Shown here: in pieces, positions 1-14,400 of the stretch
Layout: every line of letters starts with the position of its first letter
Numbering within the stretch: the stretch's first letter is position 1
Assembly: GCA_964020975.1 (NCBI GenBank)
Contig: OZ026613.1
Span: forward strand, 120,339,685 to 120,403,684
DNA: 64,000 bases
Source: Hermodice carunculata
Taxonomy: Eukaryota; Annelida; Polychaeta; Eunicida; Amphinomidae
Direction of reading: 5' to 3'
Made by a program: the position numbers and the translations under genes
Notes under the pieces: generated by a model
What the model was told of the DNA's origin: nothing
The model's input: the letters and a program-made list of their open reading frames with translations, nothing else
Databases searched by the model: none

Positions 1-1740
1 GGAGGAGCAGCTCAAAGTCCTTTTCATGGACCCGTGGGAGCTCAAGAGGGAATGGTCCTTTGATCAGTTGGAGTTGAGTGTAGAGCCTCCACTGTCACTG
101 CCTCTCCTCCCTCTACTGCTCAAGCAACCAAGATCCAACAGGTTCCACCACAATCCTCAGTTTGTTGGGCTTCACATCTGGTGACTATCGCCAAGAGTGT
201 TACTTCTGCTGGCTTCTCTCAGGGAGTGGCTGAACCAGTTGCCTGGGGAAAGCTTCATGAGTCTTCTTTTGAAGATTTACGACTCAGGGTGGGACAAATT
301 TGCTTCTTGGTGTGTGTCTAAGGACTTTCTGCTTTGGGAGGTGTCAGTCCAACAGATTGTGGACTTTCTTTTAAGACTATATGAGGAAGGACATCATGGA
401 GGGATACATGTGGGCCATTGCGGCTGCCCTTAAGACCAGGGGACAGAGTTCAGGGACAGACTCTTTCGTCTGCAGACTTGTTAACAGCTTCTACTCAGAT
501 TGTCAGGTGGGGCACAATTTAGTCCCATGCTGGGATCTTTCCGTGGTGCTGGGGACTCTTTTTAAGCCTCTGTTCAAGCTGAAAGATACAGCTTTGATCA
601 ACCATATGTTTCTTACCTTCAAGATGGTCTTCCTGTGAGCTCTGGCCACAGGTGCTAGGTGCAGGGCGATTCCCTCATCAGGTGGTCTGCTGAAGGGAAG
701 GATGTTTTTCTATGGCCTTGTGTCTAAGACACAAGCAGTGTGCCTGACCCTTCAGCCGCTTTGACAGGTTTTGGGGTTAAGTCACTGTCAGCAATAATGT
801 CCAGGTCTAAGCCTGATAAGGCCCTTTGTCCCATTAGAGCACTCCAGTTCTATTTGAGTAGGACGGAACGTCATTGAATGGGGCAGAAACCTTTGTTTCG
901 CGCTGTTAGACAGACAGAGTCGCAGACTCTGTCCCTTGACACCATCTCGGGATAGATGAGGAAAACGATTTCCTTGCCGTACCAGGTGGCCGGGAAGGAT
1001 AAAGAGCTGGCACGTCTTCATTATCCCCGGGCTCATGAAACCTGAGTGCTGTCTGCCTCTTGGGATTAGTTACGCAACACGTCAGAAGAGGATATTATGG
1101 CTGCCTTTATATGGCACTCCCATAATACCTTTATGTCCTTCTGCCTAAAAGACTTGGTAGAAGTGAAGGCGCAACTGTTGGTGCTCAAGTGCTTCCTGAC
1201 AGCCACTTCCAACTGGTCTTAGGGTGTCCCTCACCCAGCCCTTCTAATTCAGCAGAATTAGACAAGGTAAATTAGGGATCCAGGATGGTTTTATGGACCA
1301 TGGCCCTCTAGTGCAGAGTTTTTGGTCTGGAACCTTTGGAGGTTCCTTCCTCCTCTAGTCTGATGGTACATCAGCATAAGTGACCTATGGTGTTATACTG
1401 TGTCCTTGATATGATAGTTTTTCAATGTACAACTATTAGTAAGAAACAGTACTCACTATAGGTCACAAGAATTCCCACCCAACCACCCCCGCTTTTTGGT
1501 TCCTCCTGATTAGTATAGAAAACTGATTTGCGCATGCTGGCTAGTACGCATGGCCAACACCAGGAGCCCTGTGACACGCCACAGTGTGTGGGACTCAATA
1601 TAGCAGCATGGTAAGGCACTGGATCCATGGAAAGTTTTATAGGGGCTCTGGCAAAGCACCTAAAGTGCATGTAAGCCAGCTTAAGTGACCTATAGTGAAT
1701 GCTGTTTGTTAATAATAGTTCTACCTTGAAAAACTTCATG
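1..1740 (+). mobile_element. DIRS-like tyrosine-recombinase retroelement, decayed 3' part
   Basis: Fossil retroelement of the tyrosine-recombinase (DIRS/YR) group, entering from beyond the left edge. Translated + strand pieces resemble the recombinase: an N-terminal SAM-like segment at about 230-420, a middle segment at about 420-650, and a C-terminal catalytic part at about 790-1220 with the family-like stretch ending in a FMSFCLKD motif. The reverse transcriptase part would lie before position 1. A pair of inverted repeats at about 1417-1465 and 1686-1735 fits the complementary ends known for DIRS-type elements. The element is broken, with several disruptions, and looks old. Family assignment is by recalled motifs, so the exact clade is uncertain. 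Confidence 0.6.
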
Positions 1741-1848
1741 TGTAACAGTTACCGAACCAGTTCGCATAGTATCTGGGCTGCTTGTTTGTGTTAACTGTCT
1801 GTGAAATTTGATGAGTATGTACTCACAAATATCCTCTTGTATTTGCAG

Positions 1849-1964
1849 TACCCCCAGAATATTTTGCACATCTTGATCACACGGGCAGACGAGTAGACAC
1901 CTATGACAGACCTGAGCTGTGCTTGGGCTCATATGAGTTTGTGGCCACAACAGATTACTGCAAG
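1849..1964 (+). CDS. SEC24C: Sec24 exon 1 of window (zinc-finger/trunk linker)
   Basis: Encodes [20 protein letters not shown] then [18 protein letters not shown], the conserved stretch between the zinc finger and trunk. The acceptor is tttgcag before 1849 and the donor gtactg follows 1964. The first codon (Val) is split G|TA, so an upstream exon ending in phase 1 must exist before the window. Ends in phase 0. Confidence 0.95.
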
Positions 1965-4900
1965 GTACTGTCATTCCCCAAATGCAAATGCTCCTAATTA
2001 GAGAGTCTTATTTTGTGAAGCTGAATCATACCCAAAAGATACCAAAAGTTTTCAGGGTTTTTTTTTTCTTCTTCACAGTTTGCCATTCAAATTGAAGTCA
2101 ATGCAAATAAAAGCAATTTTTATTATTACAGAGTCTTAATCAGTCTGTTTCAGGCTCCTTCAGAATATTGATTAAATTAGAAAGTTTTTATTTGAGCATT
2201 GTCCAATGATGTTTATGTCAAAAGTAGTGTTGAGGCCAGGTAGAAAATGGCAGTTTACATAATACAGACATACTTAAGACAGCTTCTACAGACATACTTA
2301 AGACAGCTTCCATTGTTTGAGACAGCTGTGCATGATACATTGACAATATCAACTGCTGAATATGTTCAGCAGCTTGGAACAACTTGCTTCTTGATAATAA
2401 AAGGTTTTATAATACCAGGATCTTAATATGTAAATGCAAATCAAATGCGCTGCAAGATTTTATAATACTGAGCCCTATAAATGTACATGTAAATGAAAGA
2501 TGTTGCAAAATGCCTGCCTATGTTTGTTCCTTCACTGTACATTTTGAATACAGAGTCAAATATTACCTCTTTGCAGAACAATGTTTTACCAAAGCCACCA
2601 GCCTTCATCTTCATGATAGATGTGTCTTATAATGCAGTCAAAAGTGGTCTTGTTCATCTCATCTGCAGTCGACTGAAAGATGAGGTGTTGGTCAATTTGC
2701 CAAAGTAAGTCATGTATGCAGAGAAGTTTATTACACTACAGGGAAACCTCATTATAACGACACTCATTTATCTGACATATTCAGTTATCCGACACATTTC
2801 TTCGGGAACAGATGGTGTCATTACAACAAGTTTTCTCTGTATATTTTGTTCGTAAATTTGCTGTATGGCTATCAGTAATGACACAAAGCTTATCTTTTGT
2901 TTATTCTTTGAATATATGCTTTTTTAGTATGATATGTCATTATGGGTTTAGCTCTGCTGACCAAAGGTCGCAGAGCTTATACAGTCACTCATGTATGTCC
3001 GTCATTCCATCTGTCTGTCCATAAACTTTTGCTTGTGAGTACGATACAGTCCACAGTTTTCAAGATATTCCCATGTAACTTCCAGGACCTATCAAGCATA
3101 TCAAAATCTCGGTTTTGTTTGATTTTTCAATGGTACCACCTACAGTATATTTATACATGGGTCAAAATGTGAAAATCGTGTGAGCACTCTAGTATCCTGA
3201 ATGGTTGATAGATGTTCATGCAATGTAGTGGGGTTGTGGAGGAGGTCAAAATCTCGGTTGCTTTTAATACTAGTGGCAACACCTATAACTTGACAGAAAT
3301 TAGGATCCCAAATGAAGGGAAAGATGCAAAATTCCATATCTGAAAAAGTAATTGAATTAGACATGACAAATATATAGGATATATAGATCATGTCCAATGC
3401 TAATATGCTATGTAATATAAGTGACAACCTTTTTGGTTAGGTCAGCAGTCCTGTAAAGTGGTAAGAGGTGATTTTGTAATGGCAGGGTGTAGCTTGGACA
3501 TTAATGGCAAAGATAATTGAACCTCCACATCAAAATTACACTTGAGTACATTGTACATCGCTGTACTTGGTCACCTACTTTTTGGGTCTCTGTGCCAAAA
3601 GATCATGTAGTTTGGCACGTGTCCATGTGTATTGTTTTTCTTCAATAACTCAAAAAGTTATGTCCTGATTTGAACAAACAGACCATGAATAGAAAGCTGG
3701 AAGTGGGGTGCACATTTTGAGCTTAACAATTTTTTAATCACAGTTGAAGGTCAAGGTCAAATGGCCAGTTGGAATATGGGGGTAATCTCTTAAAAGCTGT
3801 GCAACCCACAGTTTTTTAGTTAGGCCAATATAACGTTTAGCACTGATAAAGAGCATGAAAATGTACATGGTAGTGCCACTTGTTAGTATGTAAGTTGCGG
3901 GTCAAAATGTGAAAATCTCATGACCAGTCCAGCATCCTTGGGTGTGTATGGATCTTTATGAAATTTAGGTGGATTACAGAGGAGGTCAAATCCTCTGTTT
4001 CATATGATGCTAGTGGCACCACCTATACTTTGATGGAAATCATGTGTTGAAAGGTCTTGAAATATGTAAAATTCCATATCTTGAAAAATAACTGAATTAG
4101 ACATGCCAAATTTACAGGATATGTAGATAATGTCCAATGTTAATATGCTGTGTAGTATCAGTTTTCCATGACCTATTTTTAGCTTCAAACTTAGTGGCAA
4201 TGTACCTTGGGTGGGTGTCTGCTGAGTGTGTTCAAATGGTCACGGTCCAGTGATATTTGTATTTTTTATGAATTTTTGTTCTTTTTTGGGGACAAATCAT
4301 AAACAATCTTCTTAAACGAAACTGCTCACCTGATTGTTTTGATATGACACAGGGACAGTCCTAAGGAGTCTTAGTTCATAATTTGTTCACCAGGTGGCAC
4401 TGCAATTTTTTCCCACTATTTTATTATTTCTTGTGTGCTTTTGCTATTTTCGACTTCTCCAGAACGTTTCTCAGATTTGAACTGAAACTTGGTGGATATG
4501 CTCCTTATTGAAAGGTCAAACTAAGCTGTTCACTCGGTGGCACTGCTGTGGATACCTGATTTTCAAAGATTTTTTTCAATTCGGTTATTTCTCGTTGAAT
4601 GCACCTTTCCTATTGATTCCCTTGTAAGTCAATGAGCATTATAATGCTAATTCACATTTTTCAGACTTCTTGTCCAAAACCGCCTTCCAGATTCACTTCA
4701 GACTTGGTGGCAATGTACTATTGGGGGGGTCTGTACCAAGTTTGTTCAAATGGTCAGGCCCCAGTGATTTTGGATACTTTTATGAATTTTCTTATTTTTT
4801 CTTTGGGCAAATCTTAAAAAATCTCCAAAACTGCATAGCCAATTACTTTGACATGACGCAGGAACACTCCTGGGGACTTGTAGTTCTTAATTGGTCACCA

Positions 4901-5432
4901 GGTGGCACTGCAATTTTTTTCCCCTGTTTTAATGATTTTTGTGTGTGTTGGCTATTTTGAACTGCTCCACAACTGTCCGGGAGAAAAAGCTTAAACTGGG
5001 TGGATCTGTTCCTTGTGAGAAGGTCAAAGTTGTGCACCAGGTGGCACTGCTGTGGAATTTTTATTTTTAATGATTTGTTTCAATTTGGGTTATTGTCTGT
5101 AAATGCATCTTTCCATTTGATTACAGTGTCAAACTTGGTAGGGATGTACCTTTGATAAGTGTCTACCTATTTTGTTCTGTCCCAAGTTCACAGAACCACA
5201 AGTGTGATGAATCTCTGGGTCAGCTGAGTGTGGACTGTTCACACAGCCCTCTTGTTTGTAGGTCACTAGACCTGTAAAGTTGAAAGAGGTAATTTTGTAA
5301 TGGCAGGGTGTAGTGTGGACAGCAATGGCAAAGATTTTTTTTTTTTTGTGATGGTCATCAGATTATATGTCAGCAGAGCATTAGGGTGGGCGTCCAGCTT
5401 ATTTGATGCATTTTGTTTGGAGCATGTTGTGA

Positions 5433-5473
<41 letters not shown>

Positions 5474-8400
5474 ATTGTATTGTGGTGGCTATTAAATTAG
5501 ATTGACAGTTTGGAATATTTTATGTTCTTTGTTATATTGAAATACCTATATTTGGTAAAAGTTCAGAAATAAAATATTCCTGTGCTTTATCATTTCAAAA
5601 TGACTGTTAAAAAGTTCCTAATTCAATGGAACCATAAGTAAGCATTCATCAACCCTCGTTCTCATAATGTTGTACAGAAATGTGTTTCTTAAACTGAACT
5701 TCTTTGCAGAGAAACTGGTGCTGAAGAATCCGAGATCAGAGTGGGCTTTGTTACTTATGCCAAGGAGCTACACTTCTACAATGTTAAGGTCAGTATTTAT
5801 ATTAGGGAACATGGGCTATGTTTTGCTTCCAGTATCCACATATATATATATTTATATATATATATTTGGATCATAGACAAGTGTCTTGGGTACAAAAAAA
5901 AAACGCAAAGAAAAGAAATGTGCAAAACTTGGATAAACTCTGTTAATTGCAGAACAGTATAATTTGGTGTCAAACTCTGTCAATACCAGAACAGTATGGT
6001 CAAACTATCGGGTGATGACTTGTTTGTAGGAGTCTGAGCTATGGTTTAGTATCACTAGAGGTCACTGTATTTCAGGAGGACGCAGACCTATGGCTTAACT
6101 GTTACTAGAGTACACTGTATTTCAGAAGGAGGCGGAGCTATGGCTCAGGTTTTAGTAAAGTACGCTGCATTTCAGAAGGAGGCGGAGCTATGGCTCAGGT
6201 TTTGCTAGAGTACACTGTATTTATGGAGGAGGCAGAACTAGGGCCCAGTTTTCACTCGAGTGCACTTTTTGCATATGTTGATATTTGAGTCAAAGATATG
6301 TAGTATAAGGGCTAATCATTAGGAAGTTTTGTGAAGAGGTACTCGCATGCCAGCATAGTCCAGCTAAGCATGTACAGGGAAGTTTCTTTGGATTTGTTTA
6401 CCTCACAGATTTTGTGAATATAAAGCCCTGCAAATTTTATCATGTTCTGAAGCTAAAACAGGTCTACAAGTTGACACTATTTTAAGTTTGCCTTATGGAC
6501 AAAAGTTTGAGTTTTAAGCCTACACTGTATGATAAATAGAAACCCCCCAAATACCCTCTTCCGCTCCAAGTCACATATCTGTAGGTCCTGTCAGCTTTGT
6601 GTGATTGAGTACTAAAATTATCAGGCACAAAATTGGTGCATAGGTTTTCCATTCTTTAGTTTATTCTGTTGTATTCTTGTATAAAAGAAGGATGAAGATG
6701 AGTCCTTTATACCGAGTAGTATCAACTCCATGCACAGACATAAGGAGTTGTAACATCAGATGGCAGCACTGGAGGATATATATGTTGAAGTGTATGTTTT
6801 CCAGGGTAATTTGGCCCAGCCCCAGATGCTGGTGGTATCTGATGTCCAGGATGTCTTTGTGCCTCTGCTTGATGGCTTCCTCATCAAACTCTCCGAATCC
6901 GAAGCAGTTATAGATAGGTAAGTGGCCATATTCCTTTATCTTGGTGGATTTTGTAAACACACAAATAATGGAGAGGTTGTGCCATTTATGCAATTCACTC
7001 TTTTCTGCTATATTGAGCCCATTGGATGGTGAAAGAAAAATAGCACGTTAAAATGCATTGTTTTGGGTATGTATTTCTGGCACGTTCCATCAAAATGTGG
7101 AATAAATGGAAAACTGTCACATGAAACATGCCAAATTGATGAGCAAAGTTCTCCTACTATCCAAGGAGAATATGCATCAACTATTTACCTCCAGACCATT
7201 TATGTACTCAACTGAGGCCTGTAAGTTGACTGTCCGTTGATTTGAAGTACTACAGCTTGAGGACATGTTCTTCTTGCCCACATTTTATAAATGTAAAGGC
7301 ATTAATTTGGGGGTAATATTCTGTTTACTGGCTATAGCGAAATTTGCCAAGCATATCCTTCAGTATCAGTTTACACAGCCCAGTATAAAGCAGTGAGATT
7401 GACTGAGAGAATTTCACTCAGGACCCACATTAAACTACCACCTTTAATTTCTGACAATCTGCTAGTCAGGTCCCACAGCCTCTGTGTCTATTTTGTGGCT
7501 GCTTATTTTTAAAGTATAAATACTGTGGTGACTGGCACAACCCAGTTCTACTGTCCAGTAAGGCTGAATGTGCTGACCCATAATTGATGATGTCACAATA
7601 CAATGTAATGTCTAGATGTCCCCTAGCAATGTTACACGGCCCTATATAAAGGCCATACACACAACATGGCACTCAGTTTTGATTGAACCTCATAACTGTG
7701 GAGTTGAAAGATTGTAACTCTCTGTACTACTGGGCATAAGATAAGAGTTATGCTCAACCTGTGGTCAATCATTACTCATTGGCCTCTGGTGAGTCCAGTG
7801 ATGGATGGAACCCATCCGGCTTATTTGGCATACCTTGTATCTGTTCTTATCAACACTTGCCTAGTCTTCTCATTTGTAAATGCAGAAATATTGAAGATTT
7901 TAATTTTTATGATTACCGAAAGACATTCAGCAGATAATTTTTGAAAAGGCAATACTTCTTCAGCAGGTTACAAATAAAACATGTACATCATCAGTGAAGT
8001 TCATGTGTTGCCATATCTGGTGGCCTTGTATTTGTATTGTGTATGATATAAACACATGCATTCATTATATATATATATATGTATGTATGTGGAGACATTG
8101 ATAACTGTGTAAGTGACATGAGGTACTGTGAACATTGAAGTATTTAACTGTTGTACATTTTATAAGACTATTTTTTTACAAGTGGCTTTGATTTGACAGT
8201 TTGATGGCACAGATCCCTCAGATGTTTGGCGAGAGTCGGGAGACAGAGATTGTACTGGGTCCTGTGATCCAAGCTGGGTTAGATGCACTTAAGTCTGCTG
8301 ACTGTAGTGGAAAACTGTTCATCTTCCATACCTCATTGCCTATTGCTGAGGCTCCTGGCAAACTAAAAAACAGAGATGACCGTAAGCTACTTGGTACAGA

Positions 8401-11400
8401 AAAAGAAAAGGTAAGATGTCAGGTTTTGATAAACTTTGGAGAGCATATGAATGGACATTAGACTAATGAGCAATGACAGTCACCGCCACTGTGTACACAA
8501 GGTGTTGTAATGACAGTCACCGGCACTGTGCACACAAGGTGTTGTAATGACAGTCACCGGCACTGTGCACACAAGCAGGTGTTGTAATGACAGTCACCGG
8601 CACTGTGTACACAAGGTGTTGTAATGACAGTCACCGGCACTGTGCACACAAGCAGGTGTTGTAATGACAGTCACCGGCACTGTGTACACAAGGTGTTGTA
8701 ATGACAGTCACCGGCACTGTGTACACAAAGTGTTGTAATGACAGTCACCGGCACTGTGTACACAAGGTGTTGTAATGACAGTCTCCGGCACTGTGCACAC
8801 AAGATGTTGTAATGACAGTCTCCGGCACTGTGCACACAAGGTGTTGTAATGACAGTCACCGGCACTGTGCATACAAGGTGTTGTAATGACAGTCACCAGA
8901 ACTGTGCACACAAGGTGTTGTAATGACAGTCACCAGAACTGTGTACACAAGGTGTTGTAATGTGTAGTTTAACCTACATGTGTGCACAGTATTCAGTTGA
9001 AGTACGCAGCATGCAAGAGTTAGAGTGAACATCACTAGCCTTTTGTTGGGTTATGCTGTGTTTTTGCAACTTGGTTATTGTGTATCTCTCTATGCACTTA
9101 TAATATTTGCCAGTTGTCATGACTCACAGGGTGACACTTGCAATGTTGTGCTATTTATTCCTTACATCTAAATGTGTTGTGAACTAATTCATATTTATTG
9201 TTTACACATGAGCACAGCCTGTTTTCTGGAGGCAGCCTGAATCATGTTATACATAATAATATATATTGAAGCACAAAAAAGAAAAAGAAAAACATTGAAA
9301 AACAAATACTGAGCAGGTTTAACAAATGTTGTTTGATGTACATGTATATTCTGGCCTGGTCCATAGAATTACATATACCATCAGTGTAACCACTTACTGG
9401 TAAACAGATGATTTACGTGAAGCTTATGATAGTTGGTAACGTTTTCTAGACAAACATGCTTGGCAGTGTGGCCACAGCCAGTGGGGTAGATGGGCTGCTG
9501 GACACAGCGAAGGTAACTGAACTCTTGTAACCAGGCTGTCCCAGTTTATGTTGGTCTTGTGGGATTCATTGCTTTTTTTGAACTTTCTTTTTCATTTTGA
9601 AATGGAAATATGAAGACAAACTGAAGGTTGTGGGAAAATTGGACCTTTAGACCTGCTCTTTATTTTCAGTTAACTTCTGTTCATATTTTGAATGATAGTT
9701 ACCCTTTTCCATGCAAGGTGCCAATTATTTGAGTTCTCTCCCAGCTTATGGTGCATACCTGTATGTCATTATGTGGTCAATTCACAGTTTTGCTTGTAGA
9801 TGTTCCAAGTAAACTGTGTGTTAATGCAGTATCTTCTCCTGTACATTTCAGAGAGGGGTAAAGTATAACTTTGCCCATTATGTTCTTGTATAAACACATG
9901 GTGAAGTTTATATTGTATGAAATACCTGTGGGGATTAGTTTGGGCATGGTCACAACACATCTTCAATTAATACTTTTTGATCTGGAAATGTGCTGTGTGT
10001 TACCACTGATTTATTAGGATGGTCCATACAGTTTGGGGACTAGTCTTGGTTTAAGCAGTTAATTGTTTACCAGTAGTTAGCTTTGGATGGAAAGATTGCC
10101 TGCATGTGAGGGTATGTTGTGTAATCAAGGAACAATATTAGAACACTTGCCTGTTTGTCTGTAAACAGTGGGACATCTCTGGCGCACATTTTGGTGTTAC
10201 TTTGAGACAACAGCGGGTATATGGATATCAGTGATATAAATGCATGAATGTTATTTGTGGGATCCCGGGGGAAGGACGGAAGCTCTACTGGGGTCATTAT
10301 GGTGGCTAATGCCCACAGGTCTCTCATGTGACACTGCTAATTGTGTGGAAATGAGGAAATAGTACAGTGGTACCTCTTGTGAGAGACCGCCCCTACGTCA
10401 GGTCAAAATGCGGTCTTTCAAATCAGGTGGTCTTTCATTAGAGGTACAACAACATGGAAAAGATAGCGCAGTGTTCTGAGAGAGCGGTCTTAAAAAGATA
10501 TGCGGTCTCTCATTAGAGGGGTCTCTCAAGAGAGGTACCACTGTATAAAAATTCATAACTGCAAACTCACTGATTGTCTGTGACAGCGGCATAGTTTAGG
10601 CAAGGGCAAGAACAGATGGTTCAAGAACTGCCTAAAAGAGGGCACTGCAGTCAGTGGAGGGCTATGGTTGTGACTTCCCATTGCTTTACATTGTAATTTG
10701 CAACTTAATAACTTGGAAACTACTGCACATAGAAACACCAAATTTTAGAAAGTAAATCCAAATGCATAACTGAATACCTCACAAAAATCATATTACCACA
10801 GCTACAAAAGTGACTGGTTTATTTAAGGTTACTTTAGCATACAAGCTAATGGGAATACACAGCTTTAGCCCTCCAAATGTTTGTGTATTCTGTTGTGTAT
10901 TGGGGCAAATACACACCTGGAGCTAATTCTGGCCTTTCCTATTCTGGGTCAAGTCTCAGATTGCATTACTTACCATTAAAACCAGTGATGACCTCATACT
11001 AAGTTGAATAAACCATGAGGATGGATCCCAATTATAAACCATTACTAAAGATTTTCTCCCCCTATTCACCATTTAAACTGAGAAATATGTGAACTGGATT
11101 CATGTCAGGAATTGTGTGGGCAAGTTCCATTACAGACCTGTCCATATGTGCTTTGTGTATGCACACTCCTCAGTTATGTTGTGTGAAGTGACATGTCACC
11201 ATGGTGCTGTGGAGTGACATGTCACCATGGTGTTGCACAGTGCCACCATGTGACATTGATGCTAAGCAATGATAACATGTAACCATTGTTCTATTCAATG
11301 ACATGTAACCAGGGTTCTATCCAATGACATATAACCATGGTGCCGTTCAATGACAACATGTATCCGTGGTGCTGCTCAATCACATAACCATGACACTATT

Positions 11401-14400
11401 CAGTAGAGAACATGTAACCATGGTGCTGTGCAATGACAACACATAACCTAGGTGCTGTGTAATTAAAAAATGTAACCTTGGTCATGTATGATGACATGCA
11501 ACCTTAAAGGTGTGCAATGAGGATATGTAACCTTGGTGCTCTGCAGTGGCAACATGTAACTGTGGTATTCTGTAGTGAGGTAACATCAGTGCTGTGCTAT
11601 GATCTTGATGATGTGCAGTAACAACATGTAAACTCTGTATTGTACAATGACAAACAGCCTTAGTGCTAGGCAGTGACTTGTAACTGCAATTATATTGCAT
11701 TAACAACACATAATTTTAGGTGATTCAATTCAATTGGTCTAGCTTGGTTCAGTTAAAAAAGTAGAAAGTGTCAACACCCTGACAGGGCCCTACAATTTGC
11801 ACGCCCACTAGCCTGGGACAAGTCGAATTGCATTCAGGGTAAGTTAAAATCTCAAAGCACTAGCTCTGGGGGCAACCAGAAATTTGGTTGACCAGTTGAG
11901 ATTTGTAAAGATCAACAAACAAGTCTCAATGTAGGCTGGCTAGTAAAATGTGAAATCTACAAGCCATGAGGACTCCTGTAGATAAAAAGCATGCAGAGCC
12001 AAGCCCTGATCAGGGTAAAGGAGCCATGGTTTAAAATGTCACTCATAGTACTGACTGGAATATAAACATGGAGAACCGAAATAATGAGTTTGTCTGGTGT
12101 CACATGAAATGGTGTTTGTCACTGGAATACAGTCATTGAGACAACATTGATCCTTGTATTATACAAACAGGAGCAACACTGCCACAGCTTCTGTGTGGTT
12201 CTCAACCTACCAAAAATACCCAAATCCAATCTCTCTATAATCCATAGGAGATCCATTCACTGTCTATGTCTGAACCTGTAAATTAATTAAAATATTATCA
12301 TGTTGAATTCAAAATGTACAAAATTCTTGGCTGCAACAGCCAAATGAGTACATAAACAGGTCTTAGTGGGAAACTATCAGATGTGTTTCGCAGCCTCAAA
12401 TTTCCGGTCATGCTTTTTAATATGATGGCGGCTACTTGTCTCCATCTTGTGTATGGTATGGACTACCTACTGGAGTCTAAAAAAATGTATGAATGTGAAA
12501 TATCGGTAAATACATAATACACACTGCAGAACAAGATCTTGCTTATAATGGCAAGACTACAGAATTTATATGAACTAACACATGCACAGATATGTCATGA
12601 AAATAACAAAATTCAAATTTGAACTTACCCTGAGAAAAGCTTTCCATAAATAATCATGTACCTACTCTGATATGTAATCGCTGTTTTAGGCTTTTGAATT
12701 CCATAGACATGAAGAGCTTGTGTTTGTATTGATTTAACTAGCACTTGTACCAGCAGTACAGCACCGTTAAGCTTCCCCTTAATTAAAGTGAGGTGTAATT
12801 GACTGGGAGTAAGGAATTCTACAACCTTACCCACAGTAAAAGTGCAGCTATACCAGTCATATAGTGAGGCTGGTCTAAGTTGTGTGTAGTGATGTTTGTG
12901 GATTGGGATGCCTGCAGGTCAACAGTACCATTTAGTACCATGTTCTTACACTGGCGTTTGTTTGCATGTCCTAAGACAAAAGTTAATTCTGTGCCATAAA
13001 GACAATGTGACACGATATTCTGGAAATAAGAATAGTGCCCTCTATTGACCCGGGCAGTGGAGTAACTTCATAATGACAGTACCCTGTATTGACCCTGTCA
13101 GTGGAGTAACGTCATAATGACAGTACCCTGTATTGACCCTGTCAGTGAAGTAACTTCATAATGACAGTACCCTGTATTGACCCTGTCAGTGGAGTAACTT
13201 CATAATGACAGTACCCTGTATTGACCCTGTCAGTGTAGTAACTTCATTATGACAGTACCCTGTATTGACCCTGTCAGTGGAGTAACTTCAAAATGACAGT
13301 ACCCTGTATTGACCTTGTCAGTGGAGTAACTTCATAATGACAGTACCCTGTATTGACCCTGTCAGTGGAGTAACTTCATAATGACAGTACCCTGTATTGA
13401 CCCTGTCAGTGGAGTAACTTCATAATGACAGTACCCTGTATTGACCCTGTCAGTGTAGTAACTTCATAATGACAGTACCCTGTATTGACCCTGTCAGTGG
13501 AGTAACTTCATAATGACAGTACCCTGTATTGACCCTGTCAGTGTAGTAACTTCATAATGACAGCACCCTGTATTGACCCTGTCAGTGGAGTAACTTCATA
13601 ATGACAGTATGACATTACCTGGAGGACACTTCTGTCACACAGCACTTGTAGAACATAAAGGATAGAGCATGGGGAAGTACTGGGAGAACAGACAGACCCC
13701 AGTACAGGGAGAACAGACAGACCCCAGTACAGGGAGACCAGACAGATCCCAGTACAGGGAGAACAGACAGACTCCAGTACAGGGAGAACAGACAGACCCC
13801 AGTACTAGGAGAACAGACAGACCCCAGTACAGGGAGAACAGACAGACCCCAGTACAGCGAGAAAAGACAGACCCCAGTACAGGGAGACCAGACAGACCCC
13901 AGTACTGGGAGAACAGACAGACCCCAGTACTAGGAGGACAGACAGACCCCAGTACTGGGAGAACAGACAGACCCCAGTACTGGGAGAACAGACAGACCCC
14001 AGTACAGGGAGAACAGACAGACCCCAGTACAGGGAGAACAGACAGACCCCAGTACTAGGAGGACAGACAGACCCCAGTACTGGGAGAACAGACAGACCCC
14101 AGTACTGGGAGAACAGACAGACCCCAGTACAGGGAGAACAGACAGACCCCAGTACTGGGAGAACAGACAGACCCCAGTACAGGGAGAACAGACAAGACCA
14201 CAGTACTAGGAGGACAGACAGACCCCAGTACAGGGAGAACAGACAGACCCCAGTACTGGGAGGACAGACAGACCCCAGTACAGGGAGAACAGACAAGACC
14301 ACAGTACTAGGAGGACAGACAGACCCCAGTACAGGGAGAACAGACAGACCCCAGTACAGGGAGAACAGACAGACCCCAGTACAGGGAGAACAGACAGACC

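Larger units (their letters stand above)
9513..13020 (+). other. intron, mostly featureless AT-rich DNA
   Basis: First part of the 9.8-kb Sec24 intron. It holds the MITE at 10365-10543 and a degenerate array at about 11166-11700. I see no coding exon or RNA gene in the rest. Confidence 0.6.

Noticed and set aside
1000-1848. Sec24 zinc-finger exon upstream of the first recognised exon
   Set aside because: No CxxC pair or matching peptide was found before 1849; that part must lie left of the window.
8473-8960. CRISPR-like array
   Set aside because: Units are contiguous with no unique spacers, the DNA is animal, and no cas genes exist. The same holds for the other arrays.
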